Origin: Oscillatoria salina IIICB1
GTDB lineage: Bacteria; Cyanobacteriota; Cyanobacteriia; Cyanobacteriales; SIO1D9
Direction: 5' to 3'
Length of the DNA: 37,365 nt
NCBI RefSeq assembly: GCF_020144665.1
Contig: NZ_JAAHBQ010000058.1
Coordinates: 1 to 37,365 of the forward strand
A program made the position numbers and the translations under genes. This document shows positions 7,227 to 15,459 of the stretch, piece after piece. The notes beneath the pieces are model-generated. The model was not told the DNA's origin, did not search any database, and saw only the letters and a program-made list of their open reading frames with translations. Positions within the stretch are counted from its first letter, which is position 1. Every line of letters starts with the position of its first letter.

Positions 7227-8080
7227 TTGGTGTCAACTTTACCATTATAACTTGTTTCTCGTTGATTTAGCAAGTGCTGATAAGATTGAGAGCTTGCCCA
7301 GCGATCGATTTCTCGCGCCCGGAGTACGGGGACGGGATGACTCAACTGGGCTGTTTGTGCGGATTTGAGCATTTCGCCGAGTTCAGTTGAGTCGATCGCG
7401 TCGTAAGCCCTAGCTTGGTCGATAAAGGCATCGAGGTTTAACATGGGGGCGAGGGTGGGGGAACCGCCTGCAAGTTTCATTAATACTGACATGACGACTC
7501 TTGGTTCTTGTATGGCAAGTAAAGCGGCGCGATCGCAGCTAAATTCTGCACATCTTACCCACTCTAACATCTGTGTTTGTAAGCTTTGAGCGATTACTGC
7601 ACCCCAGGCGGGTAATAAACTTGCACCTAAAACGATTAAGTTGGCTAAAGTTAGGTAGACTCCATGTTCGCATTTCAGATGTCCCAATTCGTGGGCGATT
7701 ACTGCTTGGATTTCTTCTGGGGTTAAAATCTCAATTAGCGAGGTATGCAAAACGATAAATGGTTGTTTTCCTCGCATCGCAAAAGTGTAAGCGTTAGGAA
7801 CTGGATGCTGTTGCACGTAGAGTTGAGGTGGTTCGAGGTCGAGAATTCGACAAGCTTCTAACAGCAGTTTGTGAATATGTGGTAGCTGCTTTTCGCTGAC
7901 TAAAACGCTCGAAGCAATATTATTCAGGTAAAAAAATTGTTCTCCTACAGACCCTAGTAAAGTACGCACCGCCAAATCTAACCCTGGCAACTGTTTCAAC
8001 GCGGTGGTAGCTTGCAAGTCCAGGGGATGGCGAAATTCGTTTGCTTTCAGACCGATTAATTGTACTTTGGAAAATTCCAT
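7205..8080 (-). CDS. M48 family zinc metalloprotease
   Basis: A 291-residue protein with the zinc motif HELGH (AVIAHELGHLKCEH, around residue 130) and a downstream Glu-containing helix (RCAEFSCDRAALLAIQ) that supplies the third ligand. Hydrophobic segments follow the motif (LTLANLIVLGASLLPAWGAVIA), so it is probably membrane-associated like HtpX/Ste24 relatives. Likely role: turnover of membrane or misfolded proteins. The last codons (KGGWRNW, then TAG at 7207-7205) lie inside the tRNA-Leu gene. The C-terminus is therefore dictated by the tRNA sequence, and the mRNA must be cut for the tRNA to mature. Confidence 0.9.
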   Translation of the reverse strand: MEFSKVQLIGLKANEFRHPLDLQATTALKQLPGLDLAVRTLLGSVGEQFFYLNNIASSVLVSEKQLPHIHKLLLEACRILDLEPPQLYVQQHPVPNAYTFAMRGKQPFIVLHTSLIEILTPEEIQAVIAHELGHLKCEHGVYLTLANLIVLGASLLPAWGAVIAQSLQTQMLEWVRCAEFSCDRAALLAIQEPRVVMSVLMKLAGGSPTLAPMLNLDAFIDQARAYDAIDSTELGEMLKSAQTAQLSHPVPVLRAREIDRWASSQSYQHLLNQRETSYNGKVDTKGGWRNW

Positions 8081-8210
8081 TTATAGTATCGATAATTTAG
8101 AAATTTCAAGGCGATCGCTAGGGCGAGCGCACAATCTTTACTTTCCTTAGTATATCGTCTTCCAGACAATTTCCTTCTCTATACATAAAATTTTCTTTTT
8201 GTCAAGGAAA

Positions 8211-8639
8211 TTATTCTGACTCACCGAACAACCACTTTTCAACTTTTTTTAAGCTTTTCCAATCAGATTTACGGTTAAAGCCATCTTGAATATTTTCTTG
8301 CAAATCGCTACGGACTTGGGGATCGAGAGAAGCCATTTGCTGTGCCACTTCAATATGTTCTCGGACACCTTTTTTGCCAGTTTCCAGCATTGCCAGCACC
8401 AAATTAACGCGAGCTTGGGGGGCATTAGCATCGAGTTTAACAGCCTTTTGAGCCGCTTTCAGAGCCAAATCAGCTCGTTCAGTCAGGAGATAAAGCCAAG
8501 CTAGAGAACTCCAAGCTGCGGACATTTTCGGAGAGCGATCGCAAATTTCCTGAAAAACCGGAATCAAACTTTCCGCATCTTCACCAGCTTGATAACGTTC
8601 AAAACCACTTTCAAATAAATTCGTAACAGTATCAGTCAT
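8211..8639 (-). CDS. TPR-repeat protein
   Basis: A 142-residue tetratricopeptide-like protein. Helical repeats are seen in SAAWSSLAWLYLLTERADLALKAAQKAVKLDANAPQARVNLVLAMLETG. The frame is open further upstream, but that extension lies inside the iscA-type gene. The natural start is the ATG at 8639 (MTDTVTNLFESGFERYQAG). It probably acts as a protein-interaction adaptor. The gene follows the A-type Fe-S carrier by 52 bases with a strong hairpin between them, so its expression may be uncoupled from or processed out of that transcript. No specific partner can be named. Confidence 0.82.
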   Translation of the reverse strand: MTDTVTNLFESGFERYQAGEDAESLIPVFQEICDRSPKMSAAWSSLAWLYLLTERADLALKAAQKAVKLDANAPQARVNLVLAMLETGKKGVREHIEVAQQMASLDPQVRSDLQENIQDGFNRKSDWKSLKKVEKWLFGESE

Positions 8640-8662
8640 TTTCTTTTTTGACAGCCAAATAA

Positions 8663-8681
8663 GAGGGGAACAGTTCCCCTC
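8663..8681 (-). terminator. Perfect hairpin between iscA-type gene and TPR gene
   Basis: GAGGGGAA and TTCCCCTC form a perfect 8-bp stem with a 3-base loop, between the stop of the Fe-S carrier gene and the start of the TPR gene. There is no long T run, so it may be a weak terminator, an mRNA-stabilising 3' end or a processing site. Confidence 0.5.
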
Positions 8682-8691
8682 CAACCTTTTA

Positions 8692-9051
8692 TTAAACACC
8701 AAAAGACTTACCGCAACCGCAAGTTTGGTTAGCGTTAGGATTAGTAAATTGGAAACCGCCACCAATGAGAGAATTACTGTAATCCAAACTCAGACCGTAA
8801 AGATACAGCAAACTCTTAGGATCGCAGACAATTTTAAAGCCATCGTAATCAAAGACCTCATCATCATCGCGAATCTGGCTAGGATCTTCAAAATCCATCA
8901 GGTAAGACATACCCGAACAACCGCCATTGCGGACACCAACGCGCAAACAAAGATCTTGTCCGCCTTGTTGTTCTTTCAGCATCAGAACGTGCTTCAGGGC
9001 ATTTTCCGTAAGTTGAATACCTTTTTGGGGAGTAGAAGTTGCTTGTGTCAT
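8692..9051 (-). CDS. A-type iron-sulfur cluster carrier (IscA/SufA family)
   Basis: A 119-residue HesB/IscA-fold protein that carries Fe-S clusters to apo-proteins. The three conserved cysteines are present: one in [10 protein letters not shown] and two in the C-terminal QTCGCGKSF. The block [16 protein letters not shown] is family-typical. The second hexad-like segment [19 protein letters not shown] is also complete. A hydrophilic start MTQATSTPQ follows the ATG at 9051. Whether it should be called SufA, IscA or ErpA cannot be decided from one gene. It stands upstream of the TPR gene and diverges from the transposon remnant at 9242. Confidence 0.92.
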   Translation of the reverse strand: MTQATSTPQKGIQLTENALKHVLMLKEQQGGQDLCLRVGVRNGGCSGMSYLMDFEDPSQIRDDDEVFDYDGFKIVCDPKSLLYLYGLSLDYSNSLIGGGFQFTNPNANQTCGCGKSFGV

Positions 9052-9241
9052 CTTATTTATGAGTGACTCCTAATGGGAAATGGTTTCTTACTTACTTAAT
9101 AATGTTAGCGTTGCCATTCACATCCACATCAATCAGTCTACACCCGACCAGTCACGAACAAACCTAGTGTGAAATCCTCCCAAACCAAATCAAAGATTAT
9201 TGACATCTACCATCTTAGACTTCTTGTAATAGAATATCGTC

Positions 9242-9685
9242 ATGATTCTAAATTACACCTACCGAATCTATCCCGACAGCCAACAAACCCAACTGCTTGA
9301 GAAGTGGTTGGAAACGTTGCGGGTATCTTACAACTATGCGTTGCGGGAAATCAAAGATGGGATGGCTTCGCGTAAGTGTCCCATTGATGCGGGGTTTGGG
9401 CAATTTCGGTCTATCCTCAAGTTTGTCGGCAAGAAACGAGGTTTATTTGTTGGAGAAGTAGACCACAAAGGAACTTCTCCGACTTGCCCCAATTGCCCGA
9501 TCGCGGTAAAGAAAGAACTCTCTGAACGGCTACATTCCTATCCCGAATGTCAGGCTCGAGTAGACCGTGATGTGGCGGCTGCTCAAGAAATCTGTAATCG
9601 TGGAAGAGAAACGTATCGAGGGACTCTGGAAAAGCAAGAAATCGGCTCTCAGCGTCGAGGTGTCGGGGGCTATGTGCCTCGATAA
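9242..9685 (+). pseudogene. tnpB: Internally deleted tnpB (OrfB transposase-accessory nuclease)
   Basis: The 147-codon frame joins a TnpB N-terminus (MILNYTYRIYPDSQQTQLLEKW) directly to a TnpB C-terminus (DAGFGQFRSILKFVGKKRG... CPNC ... DRDVAAAQEICNRG). Full-length relatives are about 400 residues, so roughly 250 residues are missing from the middle. The junction lies near CPIDAG, where both halves may share a short similar stretch. The lost part contains the first two RuvC acidic residues; only the last Asp (DRDVAAA) remains. The second zinc knuckle is also damaged (HSYPEC instead of a CxxC). The protein cannot be an active nuclease. The frame stays open, so a short peptide could still be made. 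Confidence 0.88.
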
Positions 9686-9766
9686 CTAGCGTAGAGGAGC
9701 AATACCCAATCGTGAGGTTGGGAAGCCAACACTCTAATCAGAGAATTGAGTGTTGGAGGATGTCAC
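9686..9766 (+). ncRNA. Omega-RNA-like 3' end of the TnpB element
   Basis: Just after the tnpB stop two hairpins follow each other. The first is CCCAATC-GTGA-GGTTGGG at 9705-9722, a 7-bp stem closed by a GNRA loop. The second is CCAACACTC...GAGTGTTGG at 9726-9734 and 9748-9756, a perfect 9-bp stem. TnpB systems make a right-end RNA (omegaRNA/reRNA) from exactly this position. Its scaffold ends at the element boundary and the flanking bases act as guide. That this one is transcribed is inference. The 5' extent (probably inside the tnpB frame) is unknown. Confidence 0.55.
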
Positions 9767-9835
9767 ATTAGGATAACAAGTACAGGATATAAATCCCAAA
9801 GCCTTTTTCTACTCAACTGATTTTGAGCTGCTACT

Positions 9836-11488
9836 ATGACTGCCTTTTCTACGACTACACAGCGTCGTCTTAAGAAACTCCCGCAAATTCCCAGCGTTTG
9901 GGAAGGCGATCGCCGTCCTTTGTCGGGAATAGCGGAAAACCTCGATCCCGATAGTGAAGATAAAGGAGAATGTATTGTCTGGTTAGATGGCTCCGAAGGG
10001 GTAGTCAGGGGGATGGAAGTTGTTTCTCCGGAAATGGGACCCGAAGCGATCGTCCGCACATTGCTGCGAGCAATGGAAAATCCCCAAACACCTGCAATCC
10101 CAGCACGTCCGCGCAAAATTGTCGTTCGCGATCGCGAAATTCAGTTTTTTTTGCGGGGAGCTTTACAAAATTTAGATATTAGCATTGATTACGTTCGCGA
10201 ACTACCTGTCATCGACGAATTTTTTCGCGGTTTCTCAGAAATCACTAGCCACAGACCTCCGGCTTTACCACCAAAATACGCTGAGATAATGTTCCAAGTT
10301 GCCGAAGGCATTTGGTTTGCCGCACCTTGGGAATTACTGGCAGATTATCATATTTTGTCAATCGAAATTCAGCCGAGCGATCGGGACTCGCGACAATGGG
10401 ACATCAAAAAACTTTACGCTTGTGTAATGGGAATGCTGGGCAAAGAATACGGAGTTCTATTGTATCGTTCAGAAGAATCGCTCAAACAATTTCGCGCCGC
10501 AGCCGCGACAGAAGAATCAATCGAAAGATTAGAAAAAGCATTTTTAGCCCAAGATTGTTGGTTTTTGAACTTCGAGTCTGTAGACAATGATTTCGACCCA
10601 GAAGACGAAGATTTTGACTTAGCCGAACTAGAAGAATCAGAAATTCATCCCTTCTTTGGCAGCGTACATCCTTATGAAGGAATGCGACCATTTCTCGACG
10701 AAGAAGAAGCGATCGCCGTTTATGTCGCCCTCAAAGCCTTACTTAACTTTATCGAAAAATTCCGGCGCCAGTTAGCCAAGAATACAGAAGCAGCGAGATC
10801 CAAATCTTTCTCGATTTCACTACCGGGAAAAACTACTGTCACCGTAGAAGTTTCAACTCTACCAGAATTAGCCGACGAACTCTTAGCGATCGGACAAGCA
10901 GAAGCCCAAGACTCAGAAATGACCACTTCTGTCACCGTACCGTTACAAGATGACTTGATTCCAGAAGATTCTTTTCGTAGTTTAGGGGTCATGCCTTGGG
11001 ACGCGATCGAAAGCGTCAGAAATAATAATAAAAAATACTATCAATCTTTGGGAGCTTCTCGCCAAGGAGAAGGAATGCCGATCGTCTTAATTCAAACTTC
11101 TCGTCCCAAAGCCAAACTTCTCAGCGAAAAAATCCAAGCTGAAGGAGGCTTAAAAGCAATTTGCTTCAACCCAGGAGAAGATCCTTTTACAGATATGAAC
11201 TACGATCTGGGCATTTTGCAAACTGGTAAAGGCAATTTATTTTTGTTTGGCGAGTTTATTGGCGACGATCCTACTCATCTTGAAGCCCGCAAGCAATGGG
11301 ATCGTCGCTGTCTACAAACTCAAGGTTACTGTGGTTTAGTGATTGCTAGTGGGCTAACAGGAGCGGCTCGTGGCAATCCTCAACTGCGCGACACGATCGC
11401 TTTATTTGAAGCCAAAGCCATCTCAGCCGAAGAGTTGGGTATGGGTGTGCTTCAGTTGATGCCGATGTTAGATTTTGAGTTAGATTAA
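9836..11488 (+). CDS. Conserved cyanobacterial protein, DUF6930-like
   Basis: A 550-residue soluble, acidic protein without signal peptide or membrane segment. It resembles a family I know from cyanobacteria as DUF6930-containing; the name is from memory. Notable blocks are LPQIPSVWEGDRRPL near the start and VWLDGSEGVVRGMEVV. An Asp/Glu-rich loop (DNDFDPEDEDFDLAELEESE, around 248-267) follows. The C-terminal domain contains GLKAICFNPGEDPFTDMNYDLGILQTG. No catalytic motif is recognised and the function is unknown. The start ATG at 9836 is followed by a basic segment. It is transcribed away from the TnpB remnant and converges on the caspase-like gene, with a heptamer repeat block between the two stops. 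Confidence 0.75.
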   Translation: MTAFSTTTQRRLKKLPQIPSVWEGDRRPLSGIAENLDPDSEDKGECIVWLDGSEGVVRGMEVVSPEMGPEAIVRTLLRAMENPQTPAIPARPRKIVVRDREIQFFLRGALQNLDISIDYVRELPVIDEFFRGFSEITSHRPPALPPKYAEIMFQVAEGIWFAAPWELLADYHILSIEIQPSDRDSRQWDIKKLYACVMGMLGKEYGVLLYRSEESLKQFRAAAATEESIERLEKAFLAQDCWFLNFESVDNDFDPEDEDFDLAELEESEIHPFFGSVHPYEGMRPFLDEEEAIAVYVALKALLNFIEKFRRQLAKNTEAARSKSFSISLPGKTTVTVEVSTLPELADELLAIGQAEAQDSEMTTSVTVPLQDDLIPEDSFRSLGVMPWDAIESVRNNNKKYYQSLGASRQGEGMPIVLIQTSRPKAKLLSEKIQAEGGLKAICFNPGEDPFTDMNYDLGILQTGKGNLFLFGEFIGDDPTHLEARKQWDRRCLQTQGYCGLVIASGLTGAARGNPQLRDTIALFEAKAISAEELGMGVLQLMPMLDFELD

Positions 11489-11490
11489 TC

Positions 11491-11620
11491 GGGGATTGGG
11501 GATTGGGTTCAGTTATCAGTGAACAGTTAGCAGTGAACAGTTATCAGTGAACAGTTATCAGTTATCAGTTTATCTTCCCAATCCCCACCTCCCCAGTCCC
11601 CACCTCCCCAGTCCCCAATA
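11491..11620. repeat. Heptanucleotide (STRR) repeat block between convergent genes
   Basis: Three 7-base repeat families stand side by side: GGGGATT copies first, then CAGTTAT/CAGTGAA copies, then TTTATCTTCCC leading into CCCCAAT/CCCCAGT/CCCCACCT copies. It fills the 135-base gap between the stop codons at 11488 and 11624. Such STRR blocks are known from Calothrix and related cyanobacteria. Confidence 0.9.
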
Positions 11621-11623
11621 CCT

Positions 11624-13993
11624 CTAAACCGCTAAATAGAAAAAGCTCAGAGTTGCCCAAGCATTAACATCAAAAGCATAAATATCCGTAGCCGAACCGA
11701 TCGCCTCAGCCGGAACTGCACTAGCTGCGTGCAAATCTTGCATCATTGCTCGTGCTACTTGTAAAGGGTTAGATAAATCAATAATGCGCTCTCCTTCTCC
11801 TCGACGAGGAGGACGACTTTCACCGATCGCTGATAAGGTGCGATTAAAGGGGGATTTACTAAAGACAAGCTGGATTTCAGCTAAACCTGCCGGACCGGGA
11901 ACCGCTAATTTAAAGGAAGCAGAAGGTCGTGGAATCACAATCTTTTCTCCTGGAGGAATGACTGTATTAATCAATTTTGGTTTAATTGTCGTACTATCTT
12001 CGCTACTACTTTCGGGCGAATAAAGCCCAATTGCATTACCCCCAGAATCAATTCCCATCAGCATCATATAAACCGGGATCTCGCTAATATTTTCTAATTG
12101 AAATTGAATCTGACTACCAATAGGGATTGAAGGTAATAATTCTTGAGTCTCCCAAGCTTGACTATTTGCCTCTAATAATTCCTCAGCTTGCTCCGACTCG
12201 ATCGTCAGTGAAGCTCTTAAGCTAGGATCTCGCCTGGTTTCTCGACGAATTAATTCGACATTTTCACTGTTAACTCTAATCAAGCTTGCTCTGACTCCCA
12301 ACCGAGATGAGGCTTCATTGGCAGTTAAACGTAACAGTTTGGCTGCTAGCAAGGTTTGTAATTTCGGCACTAAACGATCTACTGCTGATTTAACTGCTTC
12401 TGTATCCGATCCTGCCGTATTTGGGATCGAAACTCCACCAACCGTGTACAAGCCATAACCTTTTTTCGGTAGAGGTTCAGCCCCATTTTTTTTAGCAGTT
12501 TTAGTAACCGTGTTAGCGCGACCAAACAAACAATCAGCAGATTGCTCCCCGGCGGTTACGACTGAAGAAACCAAATCAATATTAGCAAAAGCACTGGTGG
12601 CATCTACTCGCTCAATACGTTCCATAGCTGAACCTAAAGCTACTGTCAAGCCAATGTTGCGGGGCAATACTCGTATTGCTTCTTGCAGCAGTTGCCCGTT
12701 TTGCAGTTGATAGCCTTCAGGAATTGTTTTTTCTACCAATTTGGCTTTGGCTGTCAAACCAGTGCGAGAACTAAGTTGTAATTCTACGCTGGGGATCTCA
12801 GCTTCGGTTTCTGTAACTGTTGGTACGATGAGGAAGCGAGATGAACTTCCGTAGTATTGCATAACTTTTGCTGGCAGTCCGCCTAAATGTAGTTTTGCCG
12901 TTTTGCCATCTTCTTCTACCTTGGTGATTACTGCTTCCGCACCCATTTCTTGAGTTGGCGGCAAGTAATAAGTAAGTATCGCAGGATCGTTACTATTTTT
13001 TCCTGCTAGTTGCGGTTGTTGCTGAGTTCCGATAATACGTTCGATGACTTCCGAGGCACGTTGGAGAGTAATATAAACCGTGCTTGCTGGCGTTACTTGC
13101 CAGAGATACTGAGTTAAAGCATAAGTGAATAAGCCAGCGCTAAAACCATCTAATTCTGCTTCTGTTGCTAATTGATTGTTTCTCGCAGCTTTTAAGATAA
13201 TGCCAGGAATTCGAGCGAAAATGTTTTTACTTTGAAGCTGTGTCTCGGAAAAATTAAGTTCTGCGAGGAGTTTTGCCTGGAAAGCTAATTCTGCCTCAGA
13301 AGGTTGGGCTGCGGGTGGTTTGGGGCAAGAACGCACGCGCAGGTTGCCTAGGAGAGTTTTACCACTTCCGGTATAGCTAGTATCGAGGATCGTGGTCAGC
13401 TTTTCTGTAGCTAGCGATCGCGCTAGTAAAAATAAGCTTTCTTCAAGTAAGTCGTCTACTTGTCCGTTACTCTTGGCAGCAATACCATCTACTGGTACGA
13501 GACTATTAGCGAGGATTTCGGTATTTTCTGGTTGTTCCTCGTTTAATTTTTGCTCGCTTCCAGGACTTTTGATTTTGACTTGGTTTCCATAGCCACTGAA
13601 GTGAAAAACTACGACATCATTTGCTTTTGCTTGTTTCCCCAGATGTTCGCGAAACGCGGTTTCGATCTCCTCCCTGGTTGCTTGCTGGTTGGTCAAAGTC
13701 AAAATATCGCTGGGATGAAAACCAAAGCGATGAATTAACAATTCTCTTTGCAGTTCTACGTCAGTCAAACAACCGCGAAGATTGTTACTGCTGGGATATT
13801 CGTTGATTCCCACTAAAAGAGCTAACTTGCGGGCATCAGGCTGTGTTAAATTTCGCAAATACTCTAACACAGAGGGTGCTGCCCAGCTAGCTTTACTCGA
13901 AAATAAAAGCCCTGTTTCGCTTATTCCTAGCGTTAGCAGCGCTAAAGTTGCTCGTTGCAAAAAAGTCCGGCGATCGAGTCCCATATCAGCCAT
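11624..13993 (-). CDS. Caspase-like (orthocaspase, C14) protein with Y/S active-site substitution
   Basis: A 789-residue protein. It has a Tat-type signal (DRRTFLQRATLALLTLG), a caspase-like p20 domain (LALLVGINEYPSSNNLRGC onward) and a C-terminal DUF4384-like domain (QIQFQLENISEIPVYMML... PGEKIVIPRPS). The catalytic His is replaced by Tyr (FHFSGYGNQ, residue 135). The catalytic Cys is replaced by Ser (ILDTSYTGSG, residue 206). Y/S variants have been described among cyanobacterial orthocaspases and are presumed proteolytically inactive. Export to the periplasm is likely. The ATG at 13993 lies in a heptamer repeat; the ATG at 13984 (MGLDRRTFLQ) is an alternative start. Its role may be binding or regulation rather than cleavage. 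Confidence 0.87.
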   Translation of the reverse strand: MADMGLDRRTFLQRATLALLTLGISETGLLFSSKASWAAPSVLEYLRNLTQPDARKLALLVGINEYPSSNNLRGCLTDVELQRELLIHRFGFHPSDILTLTNQQATREEIETAFREHLGKQAKANDVVVFHFSGYGNQVKIKSPGSEQKLNEEQPENTEILANSLVPVDGIAAKSNGQVDDLLEESLFLLARSLATEKLTTILDTSYTGSGKTLLGNLRVRSCPKPPAAQPSEAELAFQAKLLAELNFSETQLQSKNIFARIPGIILKAARNNQLATEAELDGFSAGLFTYALTQYLWQVTPASTVYITLQRASEVIERIIGTQQQPQLAGKNSNDPAILTYYLPPTQEMGAEAVITKVEEDGKTAKLHLGGLPAKVMQYYGSSSRFLIVPTVTETEAEIPSVELQLSSRTGLTAKAKLVEKTIPEGYQLQNGQLLQEAIRVLPRNIGLTVALGSAMERIERVDATSAFANIDLVSSVVTAGEQSADCLFGRANTVTKTAKKNGAEPLPKKGYGLYTVGGVSIPNTAGSDTEAVKSAVDRLVPKLQTLLAAKLLRLTANEASSRLGVRASLIRVNSENVELIRRETRRDPSLRASLTIESEQAEELLEANSQAWETQELLPSIPIGSQIQFQLENISEIPVYMMLMGIDSGGNAIGLYSPESSSEDSTTIKPKLINTVIPPGEKIVIPRPSASFKLAVPGPAGLAEIQLVFSKSPFNRTLSAIGESRPPRRGEGERIIDLSNPLQVARAMMQDLHAASAVPAEAIGSATDIYAFDVNAWATLSFFYLAV

Positions 13994-14018
13994 CCGCTAT
14001 CAGACATCAGCTATCAGC
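13984..14018. repeat. Heptamer repeat (TATCAGC type) across the caspase-like gene start
   Basis: Five consecutive 7-base units (TATCAGC, CATCCGC, TATCAGA, CATCAGC, TATCAGC) cover both candidate start codons of the caspase-like gene and the leader just upstream. The first three or four residues of the long form (MADM) are therefore repeat-encoded. Confidence 0.8.
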
Positions 14019-14067
14019 CTACCAGGAATGGTTAATTGTCAGTTACCAGTTTTCCTCTTAATCTCTG

Positions 14068-14095
14068 GTAGAAACGTTACTAACAACGTTTCTAC
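14068..14095. repeat. Perfect 11-bp inverted repeat (GTAGAAACGTT)
   Basis: GTAGAAACGTT, a 6-base spacer ACTAAC, and AACGTTTCTAC form a perfect 11-bp stem in the 200-base gap between sat and the caspase-like gene. No T run follows, so it looks more like a dispersed cyanobacterial hairpin repeat than a classical terminator. It could still stabilise the sat mRNA end. Confidence 0.75.
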
Positions 14096-14193
14096 TCTAG
14101 TTTTCTACTTTGGTGATGGTTGGCTGGTAACTGAAAAGTTCCCTCTTCCTCAATTCTGGGAATTGAATTGCTACCCAAGTTCTGTAATCATTA

Positions 14194-15366
14194 CTATTCA
14201 GTCACGCGCATGGCTTTCGCCAATTCCGCAGCTACCTCTGGACGAGAAAATTCTGGGGGTGGCATTTCGCCGCGACGCAGCATTTCTCTTACTTTGGTTC
14301 CAGAAAGGTGAATTCGTTCTTCCGGTAAGCTAGGACTGGTTTTCGAGGTTGCCATTTGTCCGCTACGCTTACAGTAGAAAGCGTGTTCAAATTTCATCGG
14401 CGTGATGCCGAGTTCTCCTGGTTCAAATTCGTCAAAAATTTCTTGAGCATCGTAAGTGCCATAATAATCGCCTACGCCTGCGTGATCGCGACCGACGATA
14501 AAGTGGGTGCAGCCGTAATTTTTCCGGACGATCGCGTGTAAAATTGCTTCTCTTGGTCCTGCGTAACGCATGGCTGCGGGGTAAATGGCGAGAATTACTC
14601 GGTCTTTGGGGTAGTAGTTCTCTAACATGATTTCATAGCAGCGCATACGCACGTCTGCGGGGATATCGTCGCTTTTGGTTGCTCCTACTAAGGGATTCAA
14701 AAACAAGCCGTCAACGGTCTCTAAGGCGCATTTCTGGATATATTCGTGGGCGCGGTGGATCGGGTTACGGGTTTGAAAGCCGACGATGGTTTTCCAGCCT
14801 TTGTCGCGAAACATTGTCCGCGATTCGATGGGGTCAATTTGGTACTTAGGAAATAAGGGATGAGATTGACGTTCTAACATCCAGACAGAACCAGCTAGGT
14901 TGATGTCTCCTTGGTCGTAAATTACTTTTACGCCTGGGTGTTTTTCGTCGTTGGTGCGATAAACTTTGACTGCTTCGTGTACTTTGTCGTAGCGATATTT
15001 TTCTGTGAGTTCCAGGATACCAATAAAGTTTCCTTGAGGATCGTCTAGACGTATAGTTTCACCTTCAGTTAGAGGTGCTGCTACTTCCTCGCTTACTGAT
15101 AAGGTAATGGGAATTGACCAAGGTAGTCCGTCAACCATCCGCATTTCGTTAACAACTTGTTTGTAGTCATTTGCTGACATAAATCCGGTGAGAGGACTAA
15201 AGCCACCGATCGCGATTAGTTCTAGGTCAGAAACAGCGCGTTTGTCAAGGGTAACGCGAGGTAAATTATCCGCTTGAGAGAGCAATTCCTGTTTTTGTTC
15301 CGGGGTAGCGAGACGATTAATTAGTTGACCGCCGTGTGGCGCGATCGCGTCTTTGTGTAAACTCAT
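14194..15366 (-). CDS. sat: Sulfate adenylyltransferase (ATP sulfurylase)
   Basis: Catalyses ATP + sulfate to adenosine phosphosulfate (APS) + pyrophosphate, the first step of sulfate assimilation. The 390-residue protein has the homomeric ATP-sulfurylase motifs. They include the sulfate-binding [14 protein letters not shown] with the HxxH pair, [15 protein letters not shown], and the C-terminal [14 protein letters not shown]. The frame is open 16 codons further, but the family start [13 protein letters not shown] corresponds to the ATG at 15366. No APS kinase domain is fused, and no cys gene lies next to it here. Confidence 0.95.
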   Translation of the reverse strand: MSLHKDAIAPHGGQLINRLATPEQKQELLSQADNLPRVTLDKRAVSDLELIAIGGFSPLTGFMSANDYKQVVNEMRMVDGLPWSIPITLSVSEEVAAPLTEGETIRLDDPQGNFIGILELTEKYRYDKVHEAVKVYRTNDEKHPGVKVIYDQGDINLAGSVWMLERQSHPLFPKYQIDPIESRTMFRDKGWKTIVGFQTRNPIHRAHEYIQKCALETVDGLFLNPLVGATKSDDIPADVRMRCYEIMLENYYPKDRVILAIYPAAMRYAGPREAILHAIVRKNYGCTHFIVGRDHAGVGDYYGTYDAQEIFDEFEPGELGITPMKFEHAFYCKRSGQMATSKTSPSLPEERIHLSGTKVREMLRRGEMPPPEFSRPEVAAELAKAMRVTE

Positions 15367-15459
15367 ACCTAACTTCTGTCTATTTTGGCTGCACGGATTA
15401 ATCCTATCAAGCAATGGAGTCTCTTTTCCGGATTTCTGGAGAGAGAAAGGGCGATCTTA

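Larger units (their letters stand above)
9200..9766 (+). mobile_element. Decayed IS200/IS605-type (TnpB-only) element
   Basis: A short element consisting of an internally deleted tnpB (9242-9685) and a structured right end (to about 9766). On the left a TTGAC at 9200-9204 could be the target/TAM-like pentamer such elements insert next to. On the right the last hairpin is followed by GGATGTCAC. No tnpA is present. Boundaries are inferred from element architecture and the hairpins, not from a comparison with an empty site. Confidence 0.6.

Noticed and set aside
8640-8765. N-terminal extension of the TPR protein
   Set aside because: This stretch runs across the hairpin and into the Fe-S carrier gene in another frame. 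The ATG at 8639 starts the conserved sequence.
9242-9685. Active miniature TnpB-like nuclease
   Set aside because: Two of the three RuvC acidic residues and one zinc knuckle are missing, and the junction joins the two ends of a longer known protein. A deletion remnant is simpler.
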